Shown piece after piece: positions 1 to 9,302 of a stretch of 64,000 bases of DNA; position 1 is the stretch's first letter; every line of letters begins with the position of its first letter. The DNA is from Chloroflexota bacterium. GTDB taxonomy: Bacteria > Chloroflexota > Anaerolineae > Anaerolineales > Villigracilaceae. Location: assembly GCA_013112685.1 (NCBI GenBank), contig JABFGC010000002.1:754902-818901 (forward strand). The letters run 5' to 3'. A program made the position numbers and the translations under genes. The notes beneath the pieces were generated by a model. The model was not told the DNA's origin. It searched no databases and saw only the letters and a list, made by a program, of their open reading frames with translations.

Positions 1-2314
1 CTCACGCAAAACCTGTTCCGACTCAGCGTTCTTCCCCAACGTTGTTAGCGCAGTCGAAATATTATTCAACGCCGTGGCTTCTTCGTGACGGTTTCCCAAT
101 TCGCGCGCCATTTCCAATTGACCGCGGAAATATCCCTCGCCCTTGTCCTCCAAGCCCAAAAAGCGCGAAGCGATTCCCAGCGCGTTCAGGCACGCCATGA
201 TTTGAGTCTTATCCCCGACACCGCGAAAATATGCAAGACACTCCTCCAGCGTCGGCACAACCTCATCGGGCTTGCCCATGTCTGCCAGGAACAAGGCGCG
301 ATACAAAATCAACTTCGCGATCACACGACCTTGATCATCGGTTGGCAGGCTGCCGACGCCCCCTGCCTCGCCAAACCGAACCAGCGCGCGCTCCATCAAG
401 TCATATCCTTCGCGGTAGCGCCCTTGAATATCAAAATAGCGTTTTGTGAAATGCACCAAGCCTGAAAGCGACGCAACATCCTTTTGTTCGCTCGCCCACA
501 TCCACGCCGCGCGGACGTTTTCAAACTCGCGCGTCATCTGCGCGAACGACATGCGCTCATTCCACTGCGCCCGCTCGCCCGCCCACTTCGCAAAATACGC
601 GGCGTGAGTATTGCGCACTTTTTTCCTCGCGCTCAATTTTTCTTCCGCGAATTGCCGCGTCACTTCGTGCAATTCAAACCGTTCGCCGTTTCGACTCACC
701 AGCGATTTATCCAACAGCGAATCGAATTTTCCCGCCACCGCCTCCGCCGCCTCGCGTGTGAACCCGCCGCGAAAAACCGAAAACGCCGCGAATGTTTTTT
801 GTTCCGTGTCGTTCAACCTTGCCCACGAGGATTCAAACACCGCTCGCAGACTTCTTTGGCGTTCAGGCACATCGCGCCGCGACGACGCAAGAAAATCCAA
901 ACTCTTTTGAATTTCATCCCGAATGGCTTCGACACTCATCGAGCGGATCCACGACGCGGCGATTTCGATTCCCAAGGGGAGACCCCCGACCAAACGGCAG
1001 ATGTCCGCGACTGCGACCGACTCTTGCTCCCCAAACTGAATCTCCGCCCGCGCTCGCTTCGCGCTCTGGACGAATAACTGGTCAGCCCCCATTGAGCCTG
1101 ATTCCAGCCCGAGCAGTTCCACCACCCACTCGCCTTCGAGATCGAGTCTCTCCCGCGATGTGACAAGAATCTTCAGCTCAGGCGCGGCTTGCAAAATATC
1201 TGAAACCAAAACGGATGACTCCAGCAGATGCTCGAAGTTATCCATCACGAGCAGTAATTCTTTTTGGCGCAGGAAGTTCAGCAGTTGCTTCTTAGTGTCA
1301 CCTTTGGTGAACGGGAAATCGAAGACATTGCCGATGGCAGGAACCAACCCATCCGCGTCCACCGCCGCGAGCGGAATCATCCATGCACCGTTGATGAACA
1401 TGTTGGTGCAGGCGCGCGCCGTTTCCTGCGCGAGACGAGTCTTGCCGATGCCGCCCAAGCCCGTTAATGCGACAAGCCTGCAAGCAGGGTCAGCCAAACA
1501 TCGGCGCAAATTCGCTACTTCCTTTTCGCGCCCGATAAATTCAGTTGAAGATGCGGGAATATTATGCCGCGCCGCCTGTCTTGCTGAGCGAATTCTTTCA
1601 TACAGCGCAGTCGTTTCAAGCGACGGCTGGACTCCGAGTTCCTTCTCCAGAATCTTTTTGCAGGTTTCGTATTGGGCGAGCGCCGCGCTGAATTGACCTG
1701 TCCGCGCTTGGAGCAATATCAGTTGACGGTGCGCCTCCTCCCGCCAGGGATCGAAAGAGAGCAGGCGCAAGGCGTGGGTCATTGCTTCAGAAAAATTACC
1801 GTGTGAGGTGTGGAAGTGGGTCAACATGTGCAAGGCTCCGAGCGCCAATTCGCGCAGGCGGGCGCGTTCGGTCAGCATCCAGTCTTCGAAGTCAGGCGCA
1901 TCGCGGATGTGAAAGCCTTCGAGGAAGTCACCCCGATAGAGGCGCAGGGAATCTGTCAGAATAACCGAAGCAGGCTCAGGGTCAAGTGTAGAGGCGGAAC
2001 GGAGGGCGGAGTCGAATTCAATCGAGTCCACAAATCCGTTCCCTATAAATTCAATCGAGTCGCGGGTGATCGTCAGTTCATCGTCAAAAAATTTACGGAG
2101 GTTGGTAAGCGCCCTGGCGTAAATTATTCTTCGCATCCGCGTCGGACATCTCGCCCCAAAGAAGCGCGGCGAGTTTGTCGCGGCTGTGTGCGCGGCGCGT
2201 GACGGCAAGATACGCCAGCAAAGCAGGGACTTTGTTGGAGATGAAATCGTTGGCGGGGGATTTTTCCCGCAGGATTTGCGAGCTTCCGAGCAGGCGGATT
2301 TCGAGTTGCGTCAT
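1..2314 (-). CDS. AfsR/SARP-like regulator with BTAD, NTPase and TPR modules; frameshifted, 3' end outside window
   Basis: The protein starts with an OmpR-like DNA-binding domain (MTQLEIRLLG..., residues 1-75) followed by a BTAD helical region. A STAND NTPase follows, with Walker A GLGGIGKTR, kinase-2 LLLVMDNFEHLL, the arginine finger region ILVTSRERL and GLPLGIEIAASW. A TPR-like helical tail runs off the left edge. The ATG has GGAG six bases upstream. The reading frame breaks near residue 70: an extra C in the CCC run at 2112-2114 gives a stop at 2093, and removing it restores one open frame from 2314 to 1. Such proteins are usually ligand- or stress-gated activators. The break is either an assembly error or a real inactivation. 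Confidence 0.85.
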
Positions 2315-2359
2315 TGCTCTCCGATGAATGTTTCCTGTACTAAGGTTTTAAACAATTGA

Positions 2360-2383
2360 GCAAGATTATCACACTTGTGAATG
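2360..2383. promoter_or_regulatory. Candidate operator shared with 6389-6412
   Basis: A 24-bp stretch containing AAGATTATCACA and ending TGAATG lies 46 bp upstream of the AfsR-like gene. It recurs with 22 of 24 identical bases upstream of the small gene at 6427. The core TCACA-CT-TGTGA is an inverted repeat, which suggests a protein-binding site. Function is inferred only from this recurrence and symmetry. Confidence 0.35.
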
Positions 2384-2523
2384 GGTTGCCATAGCGCCTG
2401 TTCGATGGTATGCACTCAAAGGTTGTCGGCCTGGGACTGCAAAATCTCCAGATTTTGCTCGAAAGTCGGGAGGCTTTCGACTCCGCCCTGACATGGTTTG
2501 CATACACACGTTCGATGCAACTT

Positions 2524-3159
2524 CTAGCGGTCACGCCGCGCAACCAGCACGGCGGCGTCCAGCCTGCTGCGCACGTGAAGTTTTCCCAATATATTGGTGA
2601 TGTAATGTTTGATGGTTTTTTCTGCAAGGTGCAGGCGTTCGCCGATCTGGCGATTGGTCAATCCCTTTGCCACGAATTGCAGGATTTCGCGTTCGCGGTC
2701 GGTGAGTTCCATGAGCGGGTCGTGCGGTTTTCCGCGCGTCATATCCACCAGCATTCCAGCCGCCAGCGCGGGAGTAACGTACACCTCGCCGTCCGCAATT
2801 GCATAAATGATGTCCGCCAGTTCCCGCGCAGATACTCCCTTCAGCACATATCCCCGCGCGCCTGCCTTGAACGCCGTCAGAAGATCGTCCTCGTTTTCAG
2901 ATACGGTGAGCATGACGATCTTTGTCACGGGGCAGGCAAAGGCGATCTCACCTGCAATTGCCAGTCCGCCTCGTTCGGGAATGGCGATGTCCAACAAGGC
3001 TACGTCGGGCAATAACTCGCGGGCAAGGCGCAGCGCATCTTCGGCTGTCTCTGCCTGCCCGATGACCTCGATGTTTGCCTTACCCGCGAGCGAGTGGACG
3101 ACTCCCTCGCGAAAAAGCGGGTGATCGTCAGCAATGAGAACGCGAATCGGATCAGTCAT
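2524..3159 (-). CDS. NarL/FixJ-family response regulator
   Basis: This 211-residue two-domain regulator has an N-terminal receiver with the acidic pair D11/D12, phosphoacceptor D57 (VALLDIAIP), T85 and K107 (YVLKG). A C-terminal LuxR-type helix-turn-helix covers about residues 148-205 (LTDREREILQFVAKGLTNRQIGERL). It should be phosphorylated by the kinase encoded just upstream, whose stop codon it overlaps by 8 bp, and then bind DNA as a dimer. Length and all key residues are normal. Its target is unknown; the palindromes in the divergent gap at 4604-4646 are candidates. Confidence 0.93.
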   Translation of the reverse strand: MTDPIRVLIADDHPLFREGVVHSLAGKANIEVIGQAETAEDALRLARELLPDVALLDIAIPERGGLAIAGEIAFACPVTKIVMLTVSENEDDLLTAFKAGARGYVLKGVSARELADIIYAIADGEVYVTPALAAGMLVDMTRGKPHDPLMELTDREREILQFVAKGLTNRQIGERLHLAEKTIKHYITNILGKLHVRSRLDAAVLVARRDR

Positions 3160-4561
3160 TGTTCATCTCTAGTCTATTGAAAGGCAGTTGCGCGCGAATT
3201 AGCGTCCCGCGATGGGGCGCGCTTTTGATCTCGAAGGTTCCACCTAGAATTTCCACGCGCTCGCGCATGCCGATCAGTCCGAGTCGCCCTTCTTCGGGAG
3301 TCGCGGTCGGATCAAAGCCGCCGCCGTTGTCATTAATTTCAGCAAGCAGTTCCGACTCCGTGCCAACGATTTTTACCTGTTGGCTTGCTCCAGGGGCATG
3401 TTTGAATCCGTTGGCGAGGGATTCTTGCAATAAGCGATAGATGGCGATCTTGACGGAAAGCGGCGCATTTGCCGAACCGTTTTGAATCGCCAGGTTGACG
3501 GCGCTTCCCGTTTTTTGTTCGAAGTCTCTCACTGCCCGCTCGACAGTCTCGCCCAACGTGAAAGACTTGATCTCCGGCAGTCGCAACCCGGATAGGATCG
3601 CGCGCATTTCCGCCATTGCCGAGCGAAGCGCAGATTGGATCGCATTAAAGTCGTCGTTCATGGCAGGTCCATGATTTACAGCAGCGTTACAAGCCGCGCA
3701 AGTTTCAGCGAGTTCCTCGATTCGAAGGAGGGCGAAACCAAGATCCTGCCCAGGACCGTCATGCAAATCAGCGGAAATGCGCGCCAATAGTTGTTCGTTT
3801 AGCGAGGTTGCGCGAGATGCGGCGAGGGTCACACGGTTATGCAATAACTCATTCTGGGTTAGCAACTCGGATAATTGAGCCACTTTCTCCCGCAATTCGT
3901 TTTGCTGGGACAGGATCGTGTTGCTGGCGCGTCCCACCAGCCCGGTTAGAAGCAAATACATGGTCAGGGATGCCGCGCCCACGATCAACCAGCCGCCAAA
4001 CTGTGCGGCGCGCACGGACTGGTCCAATTTGTCGGTTTTTTGGTAGAACTCGGAGATGGCGATAATCTCATTCGTTCCCTGTAAACGAACCGGCGCATAG
4101 GTCTCGATCAATCGCGGCCAGATTCCATGTTCATATTCGTTTTCACTGGCAGTCAATTCGCTGATCTCGGCATGGATTTCCCCGGCAAAGGCAAGTTGGA
4201 ATTGATGACGGATGGGAAAGGTCTGCCCGATCAGCGCGGAATTGGTGCTATACAGAATTCGACCGTCGGGATTCCAGATTTTGAAAGCGACGATTTCCTG
4301 CCCAAGGGGCGTGTTCATCAGTAACGATTCGAGGGATGCTATGCCTTCGGCAGTGAGGCGGGAGTCGTCTTGCAGGTTTTGAAGATGCGGCGCGATAAAA
4401 CTATCCACATACAACGCTGTAACAGCCGCGGTTCGATCCACAACCGCCTGCTCGATCTGGCGCGCCATCCAGTTGCCGATGATGAACATCCCCCCAAACA
4501 GGATGACAAAACTAGCCAGCATAAACTGGCGGGCGAGACTCAAACGGGTGAAAGCAAGCAT
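3152..4561 (-). CDS. NarX/DesK-type membrane sensor histidine kinase
   Basis: About 469 residues. A TM helix near residues 13-30, an extracytoplasmic sensor region of about 150 residues, a second TM at about 188-208 and a short coiled coil lead to a HisKA_3 dimerisation domain. The phosphorylatable His is H267 in ISADLHDGPGQDLG. The HATPase_c domain has N-box LANGFKHAPG, G1 NDNGGGFDP and G2 GRLGLIGMRERV. I chose the ATG at 4561 over the upstream TTG at 4576 because GGAGG lies six bases before it. It is co-transcribed with the response regulator and diverges from the cytochrome gene at 4788, so the pair may sense a redox or respiratory signal; that is inference. Confidence 0.92.
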   Translation of the reverse strand: MLAFTRLSLARQFMLASFVILFGGMFIIGNWMARQIEQAVVDRTAAVTALYVDSFIAPHLQNLQDDSRLTAEGIASLESLLMNTPLGQEIVAFKIWNPDGRILYSTNSALIGQTFPIRHQFQLAFAGEIHAEISELTASENEYEHGIWPRLIETYAPVRLQGTNEIIAISEFYQKTDKLDQSVRAAQFGGWLIVGAASLTMYLLLTGLVGRASNTILSQQNELREKVAQLSELLTQNELLHNRVTLAASRATSLNEQLLARISADLHDGPGQDLGFALLRIEELAETCAACNAAVNHGPAMNDDFNAIQSALRSAMAEMRAILSGLRLPEIKSFTLGETVERAVRDFEQKTGSAVNLAIQNGSANAPLSVKIAIYRLLQESLANGFKHAPGASQQVKIVGTESELLAEINDNGGGFDPTATPEEGRLGLIGMRERVEILGGTFEIKSAPHRGTLIRAQLPFNRLEMNND

Positions 4562-4603
4562 GAGCGCCTCCGGCAATGCAATTTTATCCCCGATTGTCCC
4601 GCC

Positions 4604-4646
4604 GGACGATAGACCATCGTCCCTTTTTTATGAGACGGTGGTCTCA
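4604..4646. promoter_or_regulatory. Two adjacent palindromes in the divergent kinase/cytochrome gap
   Basis: The first (4604-4622) has 7-bp arms GGACGAT/ATCGTCC around AGACC. The second (4631-4646) has 6-bp arms TGAGAC/GTCTCA around GGTG. Both contain AGAC/GTCT cores and they lie 8 bp apart. The first is followed by a run of six T on the plus strand, so it could also act as a terminator, though no plus-strand gene precedes it. They may be binding sites for the neighbouring NarL-type regulator. Confidence 0.35.
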
Positions 4647-4787
4647 CGAAGTTCGCTCTGCGCAGACATTATCACCTCCCTCCGTTTCGGTCAAAATGAT
4701 CGTGAGCGTTCCGGACTTGTTTTATTGCCATTACGGCGATTGAGCAATGTTTCAGGTTGTTCATCCGACCAATAAAGGAGAATGAGA

Positions 4788-6195
4788 ATGCATGCAAAGA
4801 AAATCTTTCCGCTGGTTCTGGTTGTGCTGGGTGTGTTCGCCGTCATCCTGGCTGGGTGCGCCTCGCAACAATCATCCCTGACTGGCAACGCCGCCCGGGG
4901 CGGTCAGTTATATGACAAGTGGTGGAGCGCCCTGGGCGTGGATGAGCCTGCTACAGATCACCCGTTATGGGTGACGCAGACAACCAACACGCGCACCGGC
5001 GCAAACACCTGGCGCTGTAAGGAATGTCACGGCTGGGACTATAAGGGCGCCGATGGCGCGTATGGCTCCGGCTCCCATTTCACTGGTTTTGTCGGCGTGA
5101 TGAAAATGGACGGAAAAGATCCTGACGATATTCTCGCCATCCTCAAGGGTTCCACAAATCCCGACCACGATTTTTCCTCCGTACTGGATGAGCAGGCGCT
5201 GATAGACCTGGCGCTGTTCCTCAACCAGGGGTTGATTGACGACGCCACCATCGTCAACGCCGACAAGACCCCCCTTAACGGCGATGCGGACGCAGGGAAA
5301 ACAATTTTTGCGCTTTGTTCCACCTGTCACGGCATCCAGGGAACTGCCATCAACTTCGATAACGACAGCGAACCGGAATACCTCGGCACGGTCGCTTCCG
5401 GCAATCCGTGGGAATTCATCCATAAGGCGCGCTTCGGCCAGCCCGGGGTTGTGATTATGCCGGCCGGTGTCAGCATGAACAGGCAGACACAGGAATACAT
5501 TGATCTATTGACGTACGTGCACGCCCTGCCTACTGAATCGCTGGTCACCGAAGGCGGACGCCTCTACGACAATTGGTGGAAAGCGATGGGAATGGCTGAG
5601 CCTCCGCCCGGCGACCAGCCCTTGTGGGGCCACACAAACCACCAACACCCGCAGCGGCGGCGATACCTGGCGTTGCAAGGAATGTCACGGCTGGGATTAC
5701 AAAGGCGTGGACGGCGTCTACGGCTCTGGCTCGCACCTGACCGGTTTCCCAGGAATGATGAATGCCAAAGATATGTCCGCGGAGGAATTGACGGCATGGC
5801 TCGACGGCACGGAGAATCCCGATCACGATTTCTCTCCCTATTTTGAGGAAAGCCAGTTCAGTATGCTTGTGGCTTTCATCCAGAGGGGCATCGTGGACAG
5901 ATCGCCCTACATTGACGATGATAAATCCGTAAAGGGCGACGCCACCCATGGGGAAAGCCTTTTCAATTCCGTGTGCGCCCGCTGTCATGGGGCGGACGGC
6001 AAGAACATCAACTTTGGCGATGCGGCTGAACCCGAATATGTCGGCACGGTTGCGAGCGATAATCCCTGGGAAGCCCTGCATAAAGGCTCCTTTGGCCAGC
6101 CCGGAACGCACATGCCAGCAGGACTGAATTTCGGCTGGACTTTGCAGGATATTGCCGACCTGATCGCATATCTCCAAACCCTGCCGACAAAATAA
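4788..6195 (+). CDS. Tetraheme c-type cytochrome lipoprotein with internal tandem duplication; frameshifted
   Basis: A lipoprotein signal peptide ends in the lipobox LAGC (C24). Two repeats of about 230 residues follow, each with two heme-c motifs: CKECH (77-81) and CSTCH (177-181) in repeat 1, CKECH and CARCH in repeat 2. Each repeat also carries LYDxWW, GWDYKG and MPAG, where the Met is a likely axial ligand. The frame breaks at a GGGG run (5626-5629); deleting one G restores a 468-residue protein, otherwise it stops at 5846. Start 4788 is chosen over 4782 because AAAGGAG is seven bases upstream. It is probably an outer-surface electron-transfer protein. The donor and acceptor are not identifiable. 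Confidence 0.85.
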
Positions 6196-6227
6196 GTCTG
6201 TCGCGTGTTTGGAAAATAGCGTAATTC

Positions 6228-6274
6228 AATTTCTGCTGTGCGTCGAGCCTCCTGGCGCACAGCAGAAATTTTTT
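6228..6274 (+). terminator. Rho-independent terminator of the tetraheme cytochrome gene
   Basis: A perfect 15-bp stem (6228-6242 with 6256-6270) and a 13-nt loop are followed by a T run, 32 bp after the stop codon. Confidence 0.85.
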
Positions 6275-6388
6275 AGTTAACCGAATTATGAAGGGAGTTT
6301 ACGCCATATTTGCGCAAAAATGAAAAACTTGATTCTCTACACTGCTCCCCAATAAACGATTCCTAAATGATGACTTTGTAGAATGAAG

Positions 6389-6412
6389 GCAAGATTATCA
6401 CAGTTGAGAATG
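6389..6412. promoter_or_regulatory. Second copy of the AAGATTATCACA motif
   Basis: It matches 22 of 24 bases of the site at 2360-2383 and lies 14 bp before the small gene at 6427. The inverted-repeat symmetry is weaker here (TCACA-GT-TGAGA). The rest of the gap 6275-6426 is AT-rich without another recognisable signal. Confidence 0.3.
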
Positions 6413-6426
6413 AATGAATAGTATCC

Positions 6427-6633
6427 ATGTCCAAAGTTTCACAAGCGCGCCCGCCTCGTTATCACCATTTCATCCTGCTCGTGTGGGAGGAGCGTGATGC
6501 GGAGGGCAGGCACATCGCCTGGCGTTTCAGTTTGCAGGACTCGCAGAAGGAGAAACGTATCGGATTCAAGGATCTGGGTGAACTCGCCGCTTTTCTCGAA
6601 CGCTGGATGGAATCCCCATCCGAAAAATCATAA
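6427..6633 (+). CDS. Small uncharacterised soluble protein (68 aa)
   Basis: A short acidic and aromatic protein (MSKVSQARPPRYHHFILLVW...) with no signal peptide or TM segment. The pattern RYHHFILLVWEER...AWRFSLQD suggests a small beta-sheet followed by a helix. I do not recognise the family. It opens the co-directional cluster and precedes the RidA gene by 27 bp. The ribosome-binding site is weak. Codon usage and frame look genuine, but no function can be assigned. Confidence 0.6.
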   Translation: MSKVSQARPPRYHHFILLVWEERDAEGRHIAWRFSLQDSQKEKRIGFKDLGELAAFLERWMESPSEKS

Positions 6634-6660
6634 ATCAAAATTTCACCAAAGGAGACAAAA

Positions 6661-7056
6661 ATGGAAAGACAGATTATCAACCCGTGGAAATGGCAGGATG
6701 AATTCGGTTATGTCCAGGCCAACGAAGTGAGCGGCGTACAGCGCACCCTTTACTGCTCCGGTCAGGGCGCCAATGACGAAAATGGCGCTCCCGTGCACCC
6801 CGGCGATATGCGCGCCCAGATCACGCTGGCGCTCGACAACCTGGAAACCCTGCTCAAGGAATCGAAGTACGAGCTCAGGGACATTGTGCGCTTGAACATC
6901 TTCACGACCGACGTGGATAAATTCCTGGAGAACTACGACGCCTTCATTACGCGCCTTGCCGAGGCGGGTTGTCGTCATACCGGCTGTTTGATCGGGGTCT
7001 CACGGCTGGCTTTTCCAGAAATGATGATCGAAGTGGAAGCGACCGCGGTGGCGTGA
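6661..7056 (+). CDS. RidA/YjgF/UK114 family protein
   Basis: The 131-residue length and pattern match the Rid family, with LYCSGQGA, HPGDMRAQITLALDNLETLL, DIVRLNIFTTD and the C-terminal block SRLAFPEMMIEVEATAV. RidA proteins hydrolyse reactive enamine/imine intermediates from PLP enzymes such as threonine dehydratase and act as cytosolic trimers. The sequence suggests a divergent subgroup rather than archetypal RidA, so the exact substrate is uncertain. AAAGGAG sits within the TTTCACCAAAGGAGA leader, a few bases before the ATG. Confidence 0.9.
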   Translation: MERQIINPWKWQDEFGYVQANEVSGVQRTLYCSGQGANDENGAPVHPGDMRAQITLALDNLETLLKESKYELRDIVRLNIFTTDVDKFLENYDAFITRLAEAGCRHTGCLIGVSRLAFPEMMIEVEATAVA

Positions 7057-7143
7057 AGATCATCCCATTGCTTTTCCCGAACAATGGGATGAAATCTTCA
7101 TCCGCAGATGACTCAAACAATTTTTCACCAAAGGAGAAATGAA

Positions 7144-7689
7144 ATGTCAAGCAACAACCTGTTTCGTTACGGCGGCATTCCCGCCATCGCCAGCGCCGTT
7201 CTCTATGTTCTGGCGCTTGGCACAGGCTTTGCGACAGGCGGCGCGCCTTCCGCTGTGGGCATGGCGCTCACCGTTGTCAGCATACTGTCCTTTCTGGTGG
7301 TTGTATATGCCCTGTACGTTGCGCATCGCAGCGAAGGACCTGGGATGAGCCTGATTGCCATGTTGGCGGCGGGCGGTGGAACCCTCGGCGGGCTCTTTCT
7401 CGATCCAACCAAGATAACGCCCTTATTCGGCGTGGTGGCATTGGTCTACGGAATTGGTGTGACGCTGTTCGGCTGGCTCGCCCATCGCAGCCCCAAGATG
7501 CCGCGCGGGATGGGTATCGTTGTCATCGTGACGGGAGTTCTGTCGCTGATCCTGGCGGCGGTGGCTTTCGCAGGCGGCAGCGTCGAAATCTTCGGTTTGC
7601 TCAATCTGGTTCTGACCGTGCCGTATGTTGTGTGGTTGATCTGGTTGGGTCGTCACTGGTTGATTAGCCCGTCCGCGCCGCTGGCATAA
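7144..7689 (+). CDS. Six-TM uncharacterised membrane protein
   Basis: About 181 residues of mostly hydrophobic sequence with roughly six TM helices (IPAIASAVLYVLALGTGFA, MALTVVSILSFLVVVYALYV, MSLIAMLAAGGGTLGGLF and so on). There is no catalytic motif. I chose the ATG at 7144 over 7108 because AAGGAG is eight bases upstream, inside the shared leader. The topology recalls small DUF membrane proteins of the DUF4386 type seen elsewhere in the window, but no family is certain. It lies between RidA and the BphX-like gene in the same orientation. Confidence 0.75.
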   Translation: MSSNNLFRYGGIPAIASAVLYVLALGTGFATGGAPSAVGMALTVVSILSFLVVVYALYVAHRSEGPGMSLIAMLAAGGGTLGGLFLDPTKITPLFGVVALVYGIGVTLFGWLAHRSPKMPRGMGIVVIVTGVLSLILAAVAFAGGSVEIFGLLNLVLTVPYVVWLIWLGRHWLISPSAPLA

Positions 7690-7717
7690 ATTCATTTTCA
7701 CTAAAGGAGAAAATATC

Positions 7718-8119
7718 ATGAAAAAACTTACCTGGTGGTTCCGCATTGTTGGAGCGTTTTACATGCTTCTGGCTACCATGAACATGTATGCCCTGTTCGT
7801 GAATCCAGGTGTATTAAAGTCAAGCATTCCGTTTCCGATTGACGATCTCGGACTCAAGGTGGCTCTGGATATGTGGTCGCCGTTTGCTTTCGACATGCTT
7901 GGCATTGGCACGTTCCTGCCCTGGGCTTCACGCGCCCCGCAAAAATATATCGGCGTTGTTTGGTTTACTGTCTGGTTGGAATTCCTTCACGGAGTTTTGG
8001 ACGACCTGTTCCTGATTTCCAGAGGCTATGACGCGGCAGGCTATATCGGCTTTACGGTGGTTCACCTGATCATCATCGTCACAGGCGTGATGTTTGCCCG
8101 CCAGGCGCAGGCGGAGTAA
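7718..8119 (+). CDS. BphX-like small membrane protein
   Basis: 133 residues with four TM helices. The start MKKLTWWFRIVGAFYMLLATMN and the conserved D/E residues in the loops (DMWSPFAFDMLGIG, EFLHGVLDDL) resemble the BphX-like family, whose function is unknown. The ATG is preceded by the variant leader TTTCACTAAAGGAGA. It is part of the co-directional membrane-protein cluster. Family assignment is from pattern memory and is moderate. Confidence 0.7.
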   Translation: MKKLTWWFRIVGAFYMLLATMNMYALFVNPGVLKSSIPFPIDDLGLKVALDMWSPFAFDMLGIGTFLPWASRAPQKYIGVVWFTVWLEFLHGVLDDLFLISRGYDAAGYIGFTVVHLIIIVTGVMFARQAQAE

Positions 8120-8227
8120 TAAATGGGAACGTCCCGCAGGTTGTGAAAATCTGTGGGACAGAGTCTAGCTGATTTGAGTGAAGCCGTTCTAACAGCGGTC
8201 CGTGTGATTTTTTGAAAGGGATAAGCC

Positions 8228-8623
8228 ATGAACCTGAACCGAGTGATAACCCTGAGTGTGATCGCGCACCTGATCTTCCAGTTGTATGCAGCGCTGGCTC
8301 TCATCGTAGTTGATGAGAAATGGGGAACCAACGCGCTGACGATGGCGTTGATTGCGCTCCTCGCGATTAACGCCGTTTGGGAATGGGGTCTGCTGGCGGC
8401 GGCGCGCGGTAATCGGCGAGGATTGATTGCGGCGGTATTCGCAAGTTTGCTCCCCATACTCGGCTCAATCAGCGATGTGCTGGTGTTCTGCCCGTCGCCG
8501 TGCCAGGGCGTGTGGGTTCCAAACTCCGTTTCACATTGGGCAACCTTGATCAGCGGCTTGATCGCCCTCGCGGCTGTGGGAATGTATTTGATGGGCAGCG
8601 CAAAAATGGCAGATCAACCATAG
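8228..8623 (+). CDS. Four-TM uncharacterised membrane protein
   Basis: 131 residues with four predicted TM helices and a short extramembrane loop containing CPSPCQGVW, whose two cysteines could form a disulfide or bind metal. AAAGGG precedes the ATG by eight bases. The gene is 64 bp upstream of the ABC ATPase and could belong to that transporter operon. The family is not recognised. Confidence 0.7.
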   Translation: MNLNRVITLSVIAHLIFQLYAALALIVVDEKWGTNALTMALIALLAINAVWEWGLLAAARGNRRGLIAAVFASLLPILGSISDVLVFCPSPCQGVWVPNSVSHWATLISGLIALAAVGMYLMGSAKMADQP

Positions 8624-8687
8624 AAGCGGAAAAGCAAACGCTTATATACGAGAAGATCGAAATAGTAATTTTGAAAGGAGAAGTTAG

Positions 8688-9302
8688 ATGGCAAAGACAT
8701 TGTTGCAAGCACAAGACATTCATAAACAGTATCGGCGGTTGCAGGTTCTGCGCGGCGCATCTCTCACCATCCACCCAGGCGAGATCGTGGGCTTGGTCGG
8801 CGAGAACGGTTCAGGCAAGTCCACCTTCATGAACATCCTTGTTGGTTTACTGCGGCAGGATGGCGGCAGTGTGCAAGTTAACTGTCAGTACGCCTATTGT
8901 CCGCAGGAACCGCAGGTCTTCGACGGACTGACCATGAAGGAGAACCTCACTTATTTCAGCGCCGCTTATGGATTATCCGCGGAAGAGGGACTGGCTCGCG
9001 GCGAAGCCCTGCTCGAGCGGCTGAACTGCCGAAAGTTCGAGAACCAGTCCGCAGGTCAATTGAGCGGCGGAACGCGCCAGAAGTTGAATCTGATCATCTC
9101 CCTGCTCTGCGAACCTGACCTGCTGTTCCTCGACGAGCCGTATCAGGGCTTCGACTATGAGTCCTACCTCATCTTCCTGGACCTGGTGAAGGAAATGGCG
9201 GAGGCGGGACGCTCGGCGTTGGTGATAAGCCACATGGTTCACGACCATCATAAACTTTCGAGAGTGTACAAAATGCAGGAAGGGAGAGCTGTTCATGACT
9301 AG
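8688..9302 (+). CDS. ABC transporter ATP-binding protein
   Basis: A compact 204-residue nucleotide-binding domain with Walker A GENGSGKST (38-46), Q-loop near residue 73, signature LSGGT (125-129), Walker B LLFLDE (145-150) and switch His in ISHMVHDHH. It energises export or import by the adjacent permease, whose start codon it overlaps by 8 bp. It is short for the class, with only a minimal region after Walker B. GAAAGGAG provides a good ribosome-binding site. The substrate cannot be read; the ABC-2-like partner suggests an exporter. Confidence 0.93.
   Translation: MAKTLLQAQDIHKQYRRLQVLRGASLTIHPGEIVGLVGENGSGKSTFMNILVGLLRQDGGSVQVNCQYAYCPQEPQVFDGLTMKENLTYFSAAYGLSAEEGLARGEALLERLNCRKFENQSAGQLSGGTRQKLNLIISLLCEPDLLFLDEPYQGFDYESYLIFLDLVKEMAEAGRSALVISHMVHDHHKLSRVYKMQEGRAVHD

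Noticed and set aside
1..2202. Several plus-strand frames over the AfsR-like gene
   Set aside because: They oppose a continuous minus-strand frame with NTPase motifs; high Arg/Pro content marks them as shadows.
5545..6177. Minus-strand frame (210 aa) opposite the tetraheme cytochrome
   Set aside because: Antisense shadow of repeats with heme motifs; no ribosome-binding site.
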